64,000 bases of DNA from Desulfobacteraceae bacterium UBA2174 (GTDB lineage: Bacteria; Desulfobacterota; Desulfobacteria; Desulfobacterales; UBA2174), in the NCBI GenBank assembly GCA_002327445.1, contig DCWA01000012.1, positions 19,366 to 83,365 of the forward strand. The letters run 5' to 3'. Numbering within the stretch: the stretch's first letter is position 1; the number at the start of each line of letters is the position of its first letter. A program made the position numbers and the translations under genes. Below, one piece after another: positions 33,208-41,916 of the stretch. Under the pieces are notes generated by a model that searched no databases, was not told the origin of the DNA, and saw nothing but the letters and a program-made list of their open reading frames with translations.

Positions 33208-35154
33208 CTAACCTTCGCCCAAGGTAAAAAGGGCGTCCAGATCGAGCCGGATGTCCACAGTCTCGTTTTTGTGAAAGGCCTGCCGCCCGGGGGCTTCCAC
33301 CTTGAGCGGTTCGGGCATGTCGCCGTTGACCAGCAGCCGGGTGCAGTTCCCCATGAAAAAAGCGCTCAGCACCTTGGCCCGGAAGTGCCCCTCGCCGGGC
33401 GCGACCACCGTGGCATGCTCCGGCCGGAAAAAGATATTCAGCGCGACATCGTCGGAAACCGTCACCCCCGGAATGTCCTCTAAGGGGATGCATCCGCCGG
33501 GAAACGTCAGGCAGCGGTCGGCCACCCGGCTGGCGATGCGGTTCACCGTGCCGATGAAATCGGCCACGAAGTGGTTTGCCGGCTTGAAATATACGTCGCG
33601 GGGGCTGCCGACCTGGGCAATACGGCCGTGGGACATGACCACGATACGGTCGCCCAGGGCCATGGCCTCGGCCTGATCGTGGGTCACGTATACCGCCGTA
33701 ATGCCGAGGGAACGTAGCAGCATGTCGATTTCCACCCGCAGTACGTCGCGCAGCTTGGTATCCAGGCCGGTCAGAGGTTCATCCAGCAGGAGCACCAGCG
33801 GCCGTACCGCGATGGCCCGGGCCAAAGCCACCCGCTGCTTCTGCCCGCCGGAGAGCTGGGTGATGGGCCGATAGCGCAGCTCTTCGATCTGCATCATGGC
33901 CAGCATCTCGCCCACCCGCTCCCTGATCTTCTCCGGTGCATCCCCCCTCACCTTCAGCCCGTAGGCGATGTTCTCGGCCACGTTCATGTTGGGAAACAGA
34001 GCGTGGCTCTGGAAGACCATGCCCACGTTACGCTTTTCGATGGGAACCGCCGTGACATCGTCAGCGTTGAAAAAGACATGCCCGCCCTCGTCTGGGGATT
34101 CAAGTCCCGCGATGATGCGCAGGAGCGTAGTCTTGCCACACCCGGAAGGGCCCAGGATGACGACGGTCTCACCGGCGGCCACGTCGAGATCCAGGGACAA
34201 AAGGGCCTTGGTTCCTGCCGGAAAGGTCTTAGCGCAGCCGGTGAGCCGCAGGGCCGTACCGGGACGGCGAGTTGCCTGAACCGCCGTCGGCGCGGCCGTT
34301 GTCGTGGTTTCGCTTGGGGGTGATTGTTTCTGCATCGCTGCACGCTCCGTTGTCTCCTCTGCCGCAGCCCGTACCTTGCGGGGCCGGGAAACCCGCTGCA
34401 TGGCCATAAGCAGGGGAACGATCATGAAAAAGAAAGTGATCGTATACGCCGAACCGATTTCCAGCCGCATGGAGGCATAGCTGTCGGCCAGCCCCACCGG
34501 CAGCGTCTTGGTAAAGGGCGTGTGCAGCATCCAGGTGAGATTGAATTCCCCGATGGACAGGGTGAACACCATGAGGGAACCGGCCACGATCCCCGACAGC
34601 ACGTTGGGGATCACAACCCCCACGAACCGTTTGGTGAACCCTGCCCCCAAACTGGAGGCCCCTTCTTCGAGCTCTTCCATATTGATGGCCGTCATGACGG
34701 CAATGACCGAACGGATCATGAACGGCAGGGTGAAGATGACATGCCCCACCAGGATGATCAGCCAGCTGCCCCGGAAGGCCGTCCACCAACCGTAGCTGAC
34801 CAGGATCGCCAGGGCGATGGCCAGCCCCGGAATGGCCAGCGGCATCACCAGGAATTCTTCCAACAGGCGCGTAAAGCGGTTGCGGGTCTTGACCATGACG
34901 TAGGCCGCCGGTATGCCGGCGACGAGGTCCACCAAGAGGCAGGCCAACCCGATCCCGATGCTGCGGAAGATCGTATCGCTGTATAGCTTCCAGACTTCAC
35001 CCAGCCACTTCAGAGTCAAGCCGCTTTTGAGCCCCATGAAGTAGTTCATGGTCAGCCCGGCCAGCACGGACTGTACAACCGGTACGAGCAGAAACGCAGA
35101 GGCCAGCAAGGTCAGCGCCAACTGGAGGTAAAAGAGATGGTTGCGCTTCTTCAT
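33208..35154 (-). CDS. ABC importer permease-ATPase fusion
   Basis: A 648-residue single chain. Residues 1-260 are a six-helix inner-membrane permease with the EAA-type loop (EELEEGASSLGAGFTKRFVG). A Ser/Thr/Ala-rich linker (about residues 262-295) leads into an ATPase of the PotA/FbpC/PhnT type: Walker A ILGPSGCGKTTLLRIIAG, Q-loop VFQSHALFPN, signature ITQLSGGQKQRVALARAIAV, Walker B LLLDEPLTGLD, and a TOBE domain at the end. Such importers normally have separate permease and ATPase chains; no stop or frame change is visible between them here. With the permease at 35,577 it supplies the second half of the membrane channel. Confidence 0.85.
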   Translation of the reverse strand: MKKRNHLFYLQLALTLLASAFLLVPVVQSVLAGLTMNYFMGLKSGLTLKWLGEVWKLYSDTIFRSIGIGLACLLVDLVAGIPAAYVMVKTRNRFTRLLEEFLVMPLAIPGLAIALAILVSYGWWTAFRGSWLIILVGHVIFTLPFMIRSVIAVMTAINMEELEEGASSLGAGFTKRFVGVVIPNVLSGIVAGSLMVFTLSIGEFNLTWMLHTPFTKTLPVGLADSYASMRLEIGSAYTITFFFMIVPLLMAMQRVSRPRKVRAAAEETTERAAMQKQSPPSETTTTAAPTAVQATRRPGTALRLTGCAKTFPAGTKALLSLDLDVAAGETVVILGPSGCGKTTLLRIIAGLESPDEGGHVFFNADDVTAVPIEKRNVGMVFQSHALFPNMNVAENIAYGLKVRGDAPEKIRERVGEMLAMMQIEELRYRPITQLSGGQKQRVALARAIAVRPLVLLLDEPLTGLDTKLRDVLRVEIDMLLRSLGITAVYVTHDQAEAMALGDRIVVMSHGRIAQVGSPRDVYFKPANHFVADFIGTVNRIASRVADRCLTFPGGCIPLEDIPGVTVSDDVALNIFFRPEHATVVAPGEGHFRAKVLSAFFMGNCTRLLVNGDMPEPLKVEAPGRQAFHKNETVDIRLDLDALFTLGEG

Positions 35155-35576
35155 GCGAATCTAATATCCAATCCATCCTTTACGGCTAAGGTGGTAATTG
35201 TTATCTCCATTAAAAAATCGGGATCGAGACTCACGTTTCACGTGATCGAAATCGGTATCGACGGCAGCGGTTTTAAGTGGTCTGCCGAGTTCCGAAAACC
35301 CGGACTGACTGATTTCCGCATTCCATCCGAACGATAGAATCCTTGTACGAGCCCTTTCCTCGTCCCGATTGCCAACCGCGTGCTCGATTCAGAAATGGTA
35401 GATTTTGGTTCCTGGTCCCGTTGCGCGGGATTTCACATCTGCATTTTAGAAACAGCGGTGTTCAAAAAACCGCAGCCGGTGGGCGCCCACAACAGGCGCA
35501 TCCCGGGTGCGCCGAGGACCGACCGGAAGCGAGAACGCCGTCAAGAGGCCAAAAGATGCCCTTTCTGAGACAAATA
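35155..35576. other. 422-bp gap inside the importer operon
   Basis: Two leftward permease genes are separated by 422 bp without a credible gene on either strand. A 66-codon rightward frame starts inside the flanking gene but has no recognisable content. The gap is unusual for such an operon and could be inserted or decayed DNA. No terminal repeats were found. Confidence 0.45.
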
Positions 35577-36398
35577 CTATCCGGATGCCGCCAGTGTCCC
35601 CCCCACCGCCGAGCGTGCCAGGTACAGGGCCCCCCAGGTGATCAATCCCAGCATGATCGATAGTGCCGAGGCCATGGCGATGTTGGCCGAAAGCGTGAAC
35701 TCTGTGTAGATCACGATGGGCAGCACGTCGATGTTGGTAGCCAGGGTGAAGGCCGTACCGAAGGCCCCCATGGCGGTGGCAAAACAGATGGCGCCGGAAG
35801 AAATCAGGCCGGGCATCAGGGCCGGAACCAGGACGTCCCGCACCACCCGCCAGGTGGATGCCCCCAGGGATCGGGCGGCCTCCTCGAGACTGACATCGAT
35901 TTTCTCCGCCGTGGCCATGACCGTAGTGATCACCCGTGGGATGGAAAAATAGAGGTAGCCCAGAGAAAGGCCCATCATGGAGTAGGCCAGCACAAGCTTG
36001 TCGCCGGTCGCCATCTTGGTCAAGGTGCCGACCAACCCCTGGCGACCCGCCAGCAGAATGATCATGAAGCCCACCACGACCCCCGGGAAGGCCAGGGGAA
36101 ACGTCAGCATGGCCAGCAGCAGGGACCTCCCGGCAAAGTCGTTGCGCTGAAGAAAAACGCCCGTGATCCCGGAAACGATCAGGGTGACCATGGTGACCGC
36201 CACCGAGAGGGCCACAGTGTAGAACAGCGTCTCCAGGTAGCGCCGCGTGGTCAGCATTTCAAGATAGAGGCCCAGCCCCTCCGGACCAGTGGCCGAGGCC
36301 AGGGTCAGGCGGACCATGGGCAGGATGAAAAAGGCCATGAAGATGACAGCCACCGGCATGAAGAGGGTCACCAGAATAAAACGGTTCTTCTCCCGCAT
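35577..36398 (-). CDS. ABC importer permease
   Basis: A 273-residue inner-membrane permease with six hydrophobic helices and the loop that docks to the ATPase (VSLEEAARSLGASTWRVVRD). It belongs to the binding-protein-dependent permeases of the PotB/FbpB/PhnU type. It lies 65 bp behind the binding protein gene and pairs with the permease half of the fused protein downstream. It starts MREKNRFILVTLFMPVAVIF, a normal first helix. Confidence 0.88.
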   Translation of the reverse strand: MREKNRFILVTLFMPVAVIFMAFFILPMVRLTLASATGPEGLGLYLEMLTTRRYLETLFYTVALSVAVTMVTLIVSGITGVFLQRNDFAGRSLLLAMLTFPLAFPGVVVGFMIILLAGRQGLVGTLTKMATGDKLVLAYSMMGLSLGYLYFSIPRVITTVMATAEKIDVSLEEAARSLGASTWRVVRDVLVPALMPGLISSGAICFATAMGAFGTAFTLATNIDVLPIVIYTEFTLSANIAMASALSIMLGLITWGALYLARSAVGGTLAASG

Positions 36399-36463
36399 CG
36401 CAACCTTTCTGAATTCATCCCCGGGTCCGCCAACCGACCAGGCCCGGGGAAGCTGGATCTGGA

Positions 36464-37471
36464 TTATCGAACCTCGGCTAAATAGCGATCACGAAACGTA
36501 TTCTGCGCCTCGGCCATCTTGGCGTAGTCGATGGGCGTTGCGCGCTCGTACTCGCTGGCCGGCAAAAATTTAGCTGCCGCTTCCGGGCTCAGGGCGCTGG
36601 CCCGCACGGGCCGTAGGAACGCATTGGCCCAGACCGCCTGGCCTTTGTCCGACATGATAAAGTCGAGCACCTTCTTACCGTTTACCGGGTTGGGCCCGTT
36701 CTTCACCAGGCTCATGACGTAAGGAACAACGATGGACCCCTCGGCCGGGATCACGAACTCCACGTTGGCCATGTCCTTGTACTTGCCGCGGTAGGCGTTG
36801 AAGTCGTAGTCGAACAGGATCGGAATCTCCCCGCTTATGACCCGCGCGTAGGACGTCTGCTTGGGCACGATGGGCCGATTTTTTTGGAGCTTTTTAAAAA
36901 AGTCGATGGCCGGGTCGAAGTTATCCAGGCTGCCACCCATGGAAAGATTGGCGGCCACCGCTGAGGCGTAGCCCACAAAAGCCGAGGTGGGGTCGAGGTA
37001 GCCGACCATCCCCTTGTATTCCGGCTTGAGCAGGTCGGCCCAGGAGCGCGGCACCGGGACCCCTCCCAGGGCGTCCTTGTTGACAAAAAAACCGATGGTG
37101 CCGGAATGGATCGTGAACCAGTAGCCATCGGGGTCTTTCAGTCCCTCGGGAATGTCCTCCCAGTGGGCCGGCTTGTAAGCCGCCACGACCCCGGCTTCCT
37201 TGGCCTTGATGCCGAATGAAACCCCGTAGTAGGCCACGTCGGCCACCGGGTTGTCCTTCTCGGCGATCAGCTGCGACAAGGTCTGCCCCGAGTTCTTGTT
37301 GTCATGGGGCATGGTGATGCCCAAATGCTCATCGATGGCCCTGAGCTGGCTGGCCCAGTCCGCCCACATGGGCGGGCAGTTGTAGCAGATGGCCTGATCT
37401 GCGGCCAGGCCGGGCCCGGCCAACACCAGAAGTGTAAGCAAAAGTACGGCACCCATCCATTTCGTTTTCAT
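36464..37471 (-). CDS. Periplasmic substrate-binding protein of the importer
   Basis: A 335-residue protein with a Sec signal peptide (MKTKWMGAVLLLTLLVLAGP, cleavage near GLA-AD at residue 24). The mature protein is a type 2 periplasmic binding protein of the PotD/AfuA/PhnS group: DVAYYGVSFGIKAKEAGVVA, GTIGFFVNKDALG, RSWADLLKPEYKG and VLDFIMSDKGQAVWANAF. It is the first intact gene of the importer operon. The substrate cannot be read from sequence; iron, polyamine and phosphonate importers share this fold, and the phosphodiesterase in the operon favours a phosphorus compound. Confidence 0.85.
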   Translation of the reverse strand: MKTKWMGAVLLLTLLVLAGPGLAADQAICYNCPPMWADWASQLRAIDEHLGITMPHDNKNSGQTLSQLIAEKDNPVADVAYYGVSFGIKAKEAGVVAAYKPAHWEDIPEGLKDPDGYWFTIHSGTIGFFVNKDALGGVPVPRSWADLLKPEYKGMVGYLDPTSAFVGYASAVAANLSMGGSLDNFDPAIDFFKKLQKNRPIVPKQTSYARVISGEIPILFDYDFNAYRGKYKDMANVEFVIPAEGSIVVPYVMSLVKNGPNPVNGKKVLDFIMSDKGQAVWANAFLRPVRASALSPEAAAKFLPASEYERATPIDYAKMAEAQNTFRDRYLAEVR

Positions 37472-37534
37472 GTTTCCCCTCCGCTATTCCATTGATTGTT
37501 ATGAAAAGCGCCGCCGAGCGGCGCGGACAGCGCG

Positions 37535-37861
37535 TCAGGCAATAACCTGAAACGACCTGTTCGCCGATTGCGGGGCTTCTACTGAGCCCCGCATGATCAG
37601 TTCCAGGTCGAGCAGGCGGTGAACCGGCGTCTTGCCGATTGCTTCGATAGGCGCCAGGAGCACCTCCAGACCCAGCGCTCCCATTTCGTAAACCGGCAGC
37701 CGGACGGTATCCACGCCGGGGGTTAAGGAGGAATCCAGGGGGATGTCGTCGAAGCCCACCACGGATAGGCCCTCTGGTATCCGAAGCCCCATGTCTCGGG
37801 CCCCTTCCATGATCCCGGGGGGCCGGATGTGATGACGACGCTTTGATACGGCAAGAATCAC
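37535..37861 (-). pseudogene. C-terminal remnant of a LacI-family regulator
   Basis: Only about 90 residues of a LacI protein remain: ARDMGLRIPEGLSVVGFDDI, then LTPGVDTVRLPVYEMGALGL and LELIMRGS. These match the C-terminal subdomain of the family. The DNA-binding domain and the first two thirds are missing, and the frame opens at a GTG without proper spacing. It stands 64 bp upstream of the importer operon, where its intact form would have acted. The missing part ends close to the MITE at 38,093, so element insertion or a deletion next to it may have removed it. Confidence 0.7.
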
Positions 37862-38092
37862 TCTCCTCGATACGTGGAATCCTTACACGGAGCAGGATTT
37901 GTATACTGTGTTTAGGCTGGGAGAGTTAGGGCATGATTGGGACCCTATTAAGAAATGAATAGGCTTGGACACCTTGTTATAGTTATAGATAAGGCGATTT
38001 CCTGTGCGATCACATTAAGCCTTTTCTCATTCGGCATTCATACGGCGCTATTTTTGGCGGGCGATACTCGGATCCCATCGTGTATTATAATA

Positions 38093-38407
38093 TGATGCTT
38101 TCGTAAAAAATCCGAATAGGGGTATCTACTTTACTCAAGTTATCTGTTCCTAACATACTGAATTCATAACATTTTCGGTCGTTTTTCTAAATAAAGCCCT
38201 CACCTGATAAAAATCCTTTATAATCAGATAGATAGCTTCTATGTACTTGAGCCAACCGGATACCCCAGAATCCGAATTGTCATCCCGAGCGCAGCGAGGG
38301 ATCTCTTCGTAAAACGAAATGTATAATAATAGCGGATGCTTGAGATTCCTCGTCGCAAGCTCCTAGGAATGACAATGGCTGTTTTCGGCTTTTTTACGAC
38401 GTTATTA
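38093..38407. mobile_element. MITE-like element, copy 2, interrupted by a nested element
   Basis: This copy of the 155-bp element runs from TGATGCTTTCGTAAAAAA (38,093-38,110) to TTTTTTACGACGTTATTA (38,390-38,407). Its length of 315 bp is exactly 155 plus 151 (the nested element) plus 9 (its duplicated target). Flanking TAATA at 38,088-38,092 and 38,408-38,412 is a likely 5-bp target duplication of the outer element. Confidence 0.8.
38118..38268. mobile_element. Nested 151-bp element with 9-bp target duplication
   Basis: An AT-rich 151-bp insert inside MITE copy 2. Its ends carry inverted repeats: GGGGTATC (38,119-38,126) with CAAGT further in, and ACTTGAG...GATACCCC (38,259-38,266). It is flanked by AATCCGAAT at 38,109-38,117 and 38,269-38,277. 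The uninterrupted copies at 9,579 and 44,101 have AATCCGAAT once at that place. No coding capacity. Confidence 0.8.
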
Positions 38408-38428
38408 TAATATAAGGAGGTGTGAACC

Positions 38429-38920
38429 TTGAATCTGCCGGATACCCAGTTCATTTTCAGAAAGTCGATGCAATACATCGTAAAAATCCTGATCGTCTTC
38501 ATCATCCTGGTCCTGGCCATCGGGCTCGCCAGGACCTTGTATGGGATGAGAACCATCCTCGTCGACAAACCTCTCGGAGAGGCATTCGACAGCGTGGTGA
38601 CCGATATCCTTACCTTCCTGGTCATCATCGAGCTGTTCAGGAGCTTCATCGAATACTTCGAAGTTCACCGGTTCAGGTTGAATACCATGATCGATCCGGC
38701 TATTGTATTTGTCATCAGGGAACTTATCGTGAAAACTTACGACACGGAGCATGTTCAATGGAAAACGCTCATGGCCTTGGGCTTTGTCGTCATCTGCCTT
38801 GGACTCGTGCGAGCCCTGGCCATCAGATTCAGCCCCGACGAAGACAAAAGGCCGCCAGAGCCCTGTCAGAATGTCTTTCCTGATGCCGAGGCCGCAAAAC
38901 CACAAGAAAATTCTCCCTAA
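38429..38920 (+). CDS. PsiE-family membrane protein
   Basis: A 163-residue membrane protein with four predicted helices (IVKILIVFIILVLAIGLART, ILTFLVIIELFRSFIEYF, IDPAIVFVIRELIV, TLMALGFVVICLGLVRALAI). The pattern matches the phosphate-starvation-inducible PsiE family, whose function is unclear. It starts with TTG at 38,429, supported by a strong AAGGAGG (38,414-38,420) at 8-nt spacing; the first ATG would drop the N-terminal 13 residues. The Shine-Dalgarno lies only 6 bp after MITE copy 2, so the promoter must be inside or beyond that element. A terminator follows at 39,075. Confidence 0.78.
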   Translation: MNLPDTQFIFRKSMQYIVKILIVFIILVLAIGLARTLYGMRTILVDKPLGEAFDSVVTDILTFLVIIELFRSFIEYFEVHRFRLNTMIDPAIVFVIRELIVKTYDTEHVQWKTLMALGFVVICLGLVRALAIRFSPDEDKRPPEPCQNVFPDAEAAKPQENSP

Positions 38921-39074
38921 TCCAGTGTCCCCAAAATCGTCACCGCCAAGGTCACCGAACCTTAACCCGATGCGAACTGATCTTGCGAGGGCCTCCGGCC
39001 GCTTCGGCGGCGTATTGACAAAACTTTTGGCGTCGCGCTATCTACTTCACGAGAATATGTTTTTGGCACAAGGG

Positions 39075-39102
39075 GCAGGGCTGGTGGCCCTGCGTTTGTT
39101 TT
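39075..39102 (+). terminator. Rho-independent terminator of the psiE-like gene
   Basis: GCAGGGC (39,075-39,081) and GCCCTGC (39,087-39,093) form a perfect 7-bp stem with a 5-nt loop, followed by GTTTGTTTT. Confidence 0.75.
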
Positions 39103-39128
39103 GGACGCCTATACCAGGCAGGTGAAAG

Positions 39129-40517
39129 ATGATTTGGCTCGGTCGGCGGCAAGGTTGTGAAGGCGGTGAGCAGACCCGGGCAAGGCGCCGTTCCGGCGTC
39201 CTGGCGGTGCTGGCGTTGCTGATCCTGACGGGCTGCGCGGGAAGCGGCGGCCGATTCACGCCGTCCGCAGAGCTGCGCGCCCTGCAGGCGGTGCGCTGCG
39301 ACTATCCGGCGACCCGGTTCGCCGTTTTTTCCGATCCCCATGTATACCCCCGCAGCCTGGGCACCAGCGGCGCGGCCTTTCAGGATTACCTCAACAAGGA
39401 CCGCAAGCTGCTGGTGGACAGCGAGGCCCTGCTGGACGCCGTGGTGGATCGCATCGGGGCCCTGGGGGTGGAGTTCGTCCTCGTCTGCGGTGACCTGACC
39501 AAGGACGGCGAGCGGATCGCCCACCAGTTGGTGGCGGAGAAACTGCGGCGCCTGGCCGAAGGCGGAAAACCGGTCTTCGTGGTGCCCGGCAACCACGATA
39601 TCGCCAACGCCAAGGCACTGCGTTACGAGGGGGACCATACCGTTGCGGTGCCCACCGTGTCGGCGCCCGAGTTCGCCGGGATTTACGCGCCCTTCGGCTA
39701 CGCCGCGGCCCTGGAGCGCGATCCCGATTCCCTGAGCTACCTGGCCGAACCGGTGCCGGGGCTCTGGCTGCTGGCGCTGGATTCCTGCCGCTGGCGGGAG
39801 CAGGGGGAGCGCGGCGATCCCGTCACCGACGGCAGGATCTATCCGTCCACCCGGGATTGGATGGAAAAGGTCCTGATCCGCGCCAAGCGCCAGGGCAAGG
39901 CGGTGATCGCCGCCATGCACCACGGGGTTGTCGAGCACTATCCCCGCAACGAGAAATTCTTCGGGCAGTACCTCGTCGACGATTTCGGCTACATCGGCGA
40001 CATGCTCTCGGCCCACGGGGTGCAGATGGTTTTCACCGGCCACTTTCACGCTCAGGACGTCACGGCCCGGACCTTCGCGCACCCCCTGCGAACCCTCCAC
40101 GACATCGAGACCGGATCTTTGGTGACCGCGCCGTGCCCCTACCGCGTCGTGACCATCGGCGCCGATCGGCAGGCCACCATCGAGAGCCGCTTCATCACCG
40201 CCATCCCGGGCCACGGAAAAGACTTCGGCGCCTTCGCCGCCGACTGTGTCTACCGCAGCACCATCCGCCTGGCCGACGACGCCTTGGCCAAGTACAAGGT
40301 CTCCGCGGCGGACCGACCCCAACTCGGCCCCCAGATCGCCCGGGCGTACGTCACCCATCTGACCGGTGACGAAAACCGGCCGGCCGTCGTCTTGCAGGCC
40401 GCCGAGGGCGGCTGGTGGACCCGGCTGGTGATGTGGTCCCAGAAGGATCTCATCGAGGGCTGGTACACCGATATGGCTCCGGCCGACAACGACCTGGTCA
40501 TCGATCTGTCGCGATGA
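39129..40517 (+). CDS. Metallophosphoesterase lipoprotein
   Basis: A 462-residue calcineurin-like phosphoesterase with a lipoprotein signal: after a basic start, VLAVLALLILTGCAGS has the lipobox L-T-G-C at about residue 36. The metal motifs are AVFSDPHVYP (D-x-H), LVCGDLTKDGE, FVVPGNHDIAN, IAAMHHGVVEH and FTGHFHAQD. It should act outside the inner membrane on a phosphate ester; the substrate is unknown. AGGTGAAAG precedes the ATG. Its stop overlaps the MFS transporter start (ATGATG at 40,514), so the two probably work together, for example in hydrolysis followed by uptake. Confidence 0.8.
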   Translation: MIWLGRRQGCEGGEQTRARRRSGVLAVLALLILTGCAGSGGRFTPSAELRALQAVRCDYPATRFAVFSDPHVYPRSLGTSGAAFQDYLNKDRKLLVDSEALLDAVVDRIGALGVEFVLVCGDLTKDGERIAHQLVAEKLRRLAEGGKPVFVVPGNHDIANAKALRYEGDHTVAVPTVSAPEFAGIYAPFGYAAALERDPDSLSYLAEPVPGLWLLALDSCRWREQGERGDPVTDGRIYPSTRDWMEKVLIRAKRQGKAVIAAMHHGVVEHYPRNEKFFGQYLVDDFGYIGDMLSAHGVQMVFTGHFHAQDVTARTFAHPLRTLHDIETGSLVTAPCPYRVVTIGADRQATIESRFITAIPGHGKDFGAFAADCVYRSTIRLADDALAKYKVSAADRPQLGPQIARAYVTHLTGDENRPAVVLQAAEGGWWTRLVMWSQKDLIEGWYTDMAPADNDLVIDLSR

Positions 40518-41794
40518 TGCCGCTGCTCTCACGCCGCTGGATGGTGTTTTTTCTCGCCGGCCTGCTCTTTGTCCTGTCCCAGTTCTACCGGGTTTCGATG
40601 GCGGTGATGTTTCCCGATCTCACCGCCGACCTGGCGCTGGACGCCGTCCAGCTCGGAAGGATATCGGCAGCCTTTTTCTATGCCTTCGCCCTGATGCAGG
40701 TGCCCATCGTGCTTTACCTGGATCGTTTCGGGTCCCGGCTGGCGATGACGGTCTTGACGGTGGCCGCCGCCGCCGGCGCCCTGGTTTTCGGTCTGGCCCG
40801 CTCCGGCGGCGAACTGGCCCTGGGGAGGGTGCTGCTCGGTGCCGGCATGGCCTGCAACCTCATGGGCACCCTGAAGCTGATCGGAGAATGGTTCGGCCCC
40901 TCGCGTTTTGCCACCCTTTCGGCGCTGGTGGTGTCGGTGGGGACGGTGGGCAACCTGGCGGCCGCCACCCCTTTGGTGCTGCTGGTGCAAGCCGTGGGCT
41001 GGCGCGCGGCATTCTGGCTTCTGGCGGCCCTGACCCTCGCGTTGGCCCTGCTTTTTTTCGCCGTGGTGCGCGACCGGCCGCCAGGGGCGGCTTCCGGCCC
41101 GGCCGCCGTGGCGGGCCAGTCGGCCCGGAGCCTGTTTGCCGGCCTGCGGATGCTCTTCGGCCGGCGCGACTACTGGATCATTTCCTTCGGGACCTTTTGC
41201 CGCTACGGGATCTACGCCGCGGTGCAGGCCCTCTGGGCCGGCCCTTACCTCATCAACGCCCAGGGGGTGTCGGCCCTGGAGACGGGCCACCTGCTTTTCC
41301 TGATGAGCATCGGCATGGTGGTGGGTTGCCCGCTGTGGGGGTGGCTGTCCGATGTGGTGCTCCACGCGCGAAAGAGCGTCATCGTCGCGGGGATGATCGG
41401 CATGGTGGCGGTGCTGGCCATCCTGGCGGCGCTGCCGGCCGGGGCCGGGTTCGGTCTGCTGGCGTTGCTCTTTTTCGGTTTCGGCGTGTTCGGCGGGGCC
41501 GGCCAGGTCATGTACGCCCACATCAAGGAGCGCATGCCGGCGGCCTACGCCGGTACGGCTATGACCGGGATCAACTTCTTCACCATGATCGGAGTGGCCT
41601 TCTTTCTTCAAGGTCTCGGTGGATTCTTGCAGCGCATCCAGCCGCAGGCGGCGCTGGGGCCCATGGCCTTTCGCCAGGCATTTTTCTTGTGCAGCGCCTG
41701 CCTCGGACTGTCCACGCTGCTCTACTTGGTCACCCGCGAGACCCTTGGGCGCCCCCGGCAGGCCAACCCCTCCCGGTCGTCACCGGAGAGCTGA
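40514..41794 (+). CDS. MFS transporter
   Basis: A 426-residue major facilitator with twelve hydrophobic helices. The first half has FYRVSMAVMFPDLTADLALD (as in nitrate/hexose-phosphate-type MFS proteins) and LDRFGSRLAMT, the cytoplasmic loop 2-3 motif; helix 4-5 reads GAGMACNLMGTLKLIGEWFG. The second half has WGWLSDVVLHARKSVIV. The frame is open upstream but the start is set by the overlap with the lipoprotein gene. The substrate is unknown; an organophosphate or small acid is a guess from the neighbour. Confidence 0.82.
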   Translation: MMPLLSRRWMVFFLAGLLFVLSQFYRVSMAVMFPDLTADLALDAVQLGRISAAFFYAFALMQVPIVLYLDRFGSRLAMTVLTVAAAAGALVFGLARSGGELALGRVLLGAGMACNLMGTLKLIGEWFGPSRFATLSALVVSVGTVGNLAAATPLVLLVQAVGWRAAFWLLAALTLALALLFFAVVRDRPPGAASGPAAVAGQSARSLFAGLRMLFGRRDYWIISFGTFCRYGIYAAVQALWAGPYLINAQGVSALETGHLLFLMSIGMVVGCPLWGWLSDVVLHARKSVIVAGMIGMVAVLAILAALPAGAGFGLLALLFFGFGVFGGAGQVMYAHIKERMPAAYAGTAMTGINFFTMIGVAFFLQGLGGFLQRIQPQAALGPMAFRQAFFLCSACLGLSTLLYLVTRETLGRPRQANPSRSSPES

Positions 41795-41833
41795 CGTCAA
41801 TTCAACTTCCTGGATTCACTAAGTTTTGTATTC

Positions 41834-41862
41834 TTGACAGCGGTCTTCGGATCGCTTAAGGT
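41834..41862 (+). promoter_or_regulatory. Possible promoter for the ubiA-like operon
   Basis: TTGACA (41,834-41,839), 17-nt spacer, TAAGGT (41,857-41,862). The -35 is perfect and the -10 weak. It lies 55 bp before the prenyltransferase start. Confidence 0.4.
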
Positions 41863-41916
41863 GCCAAGGATGCCGTTTTGGCGGCGGAGACACCATTGGT
41901 CGAGGAACGACAACCG

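Noticed and set aside
38239..38649. Leftward 136-codon frame over the MITE
   Set aside because: It is translated repeat DNA continuing into the complement of the psiE-like gene; the same peptide appears at every MITE copy.
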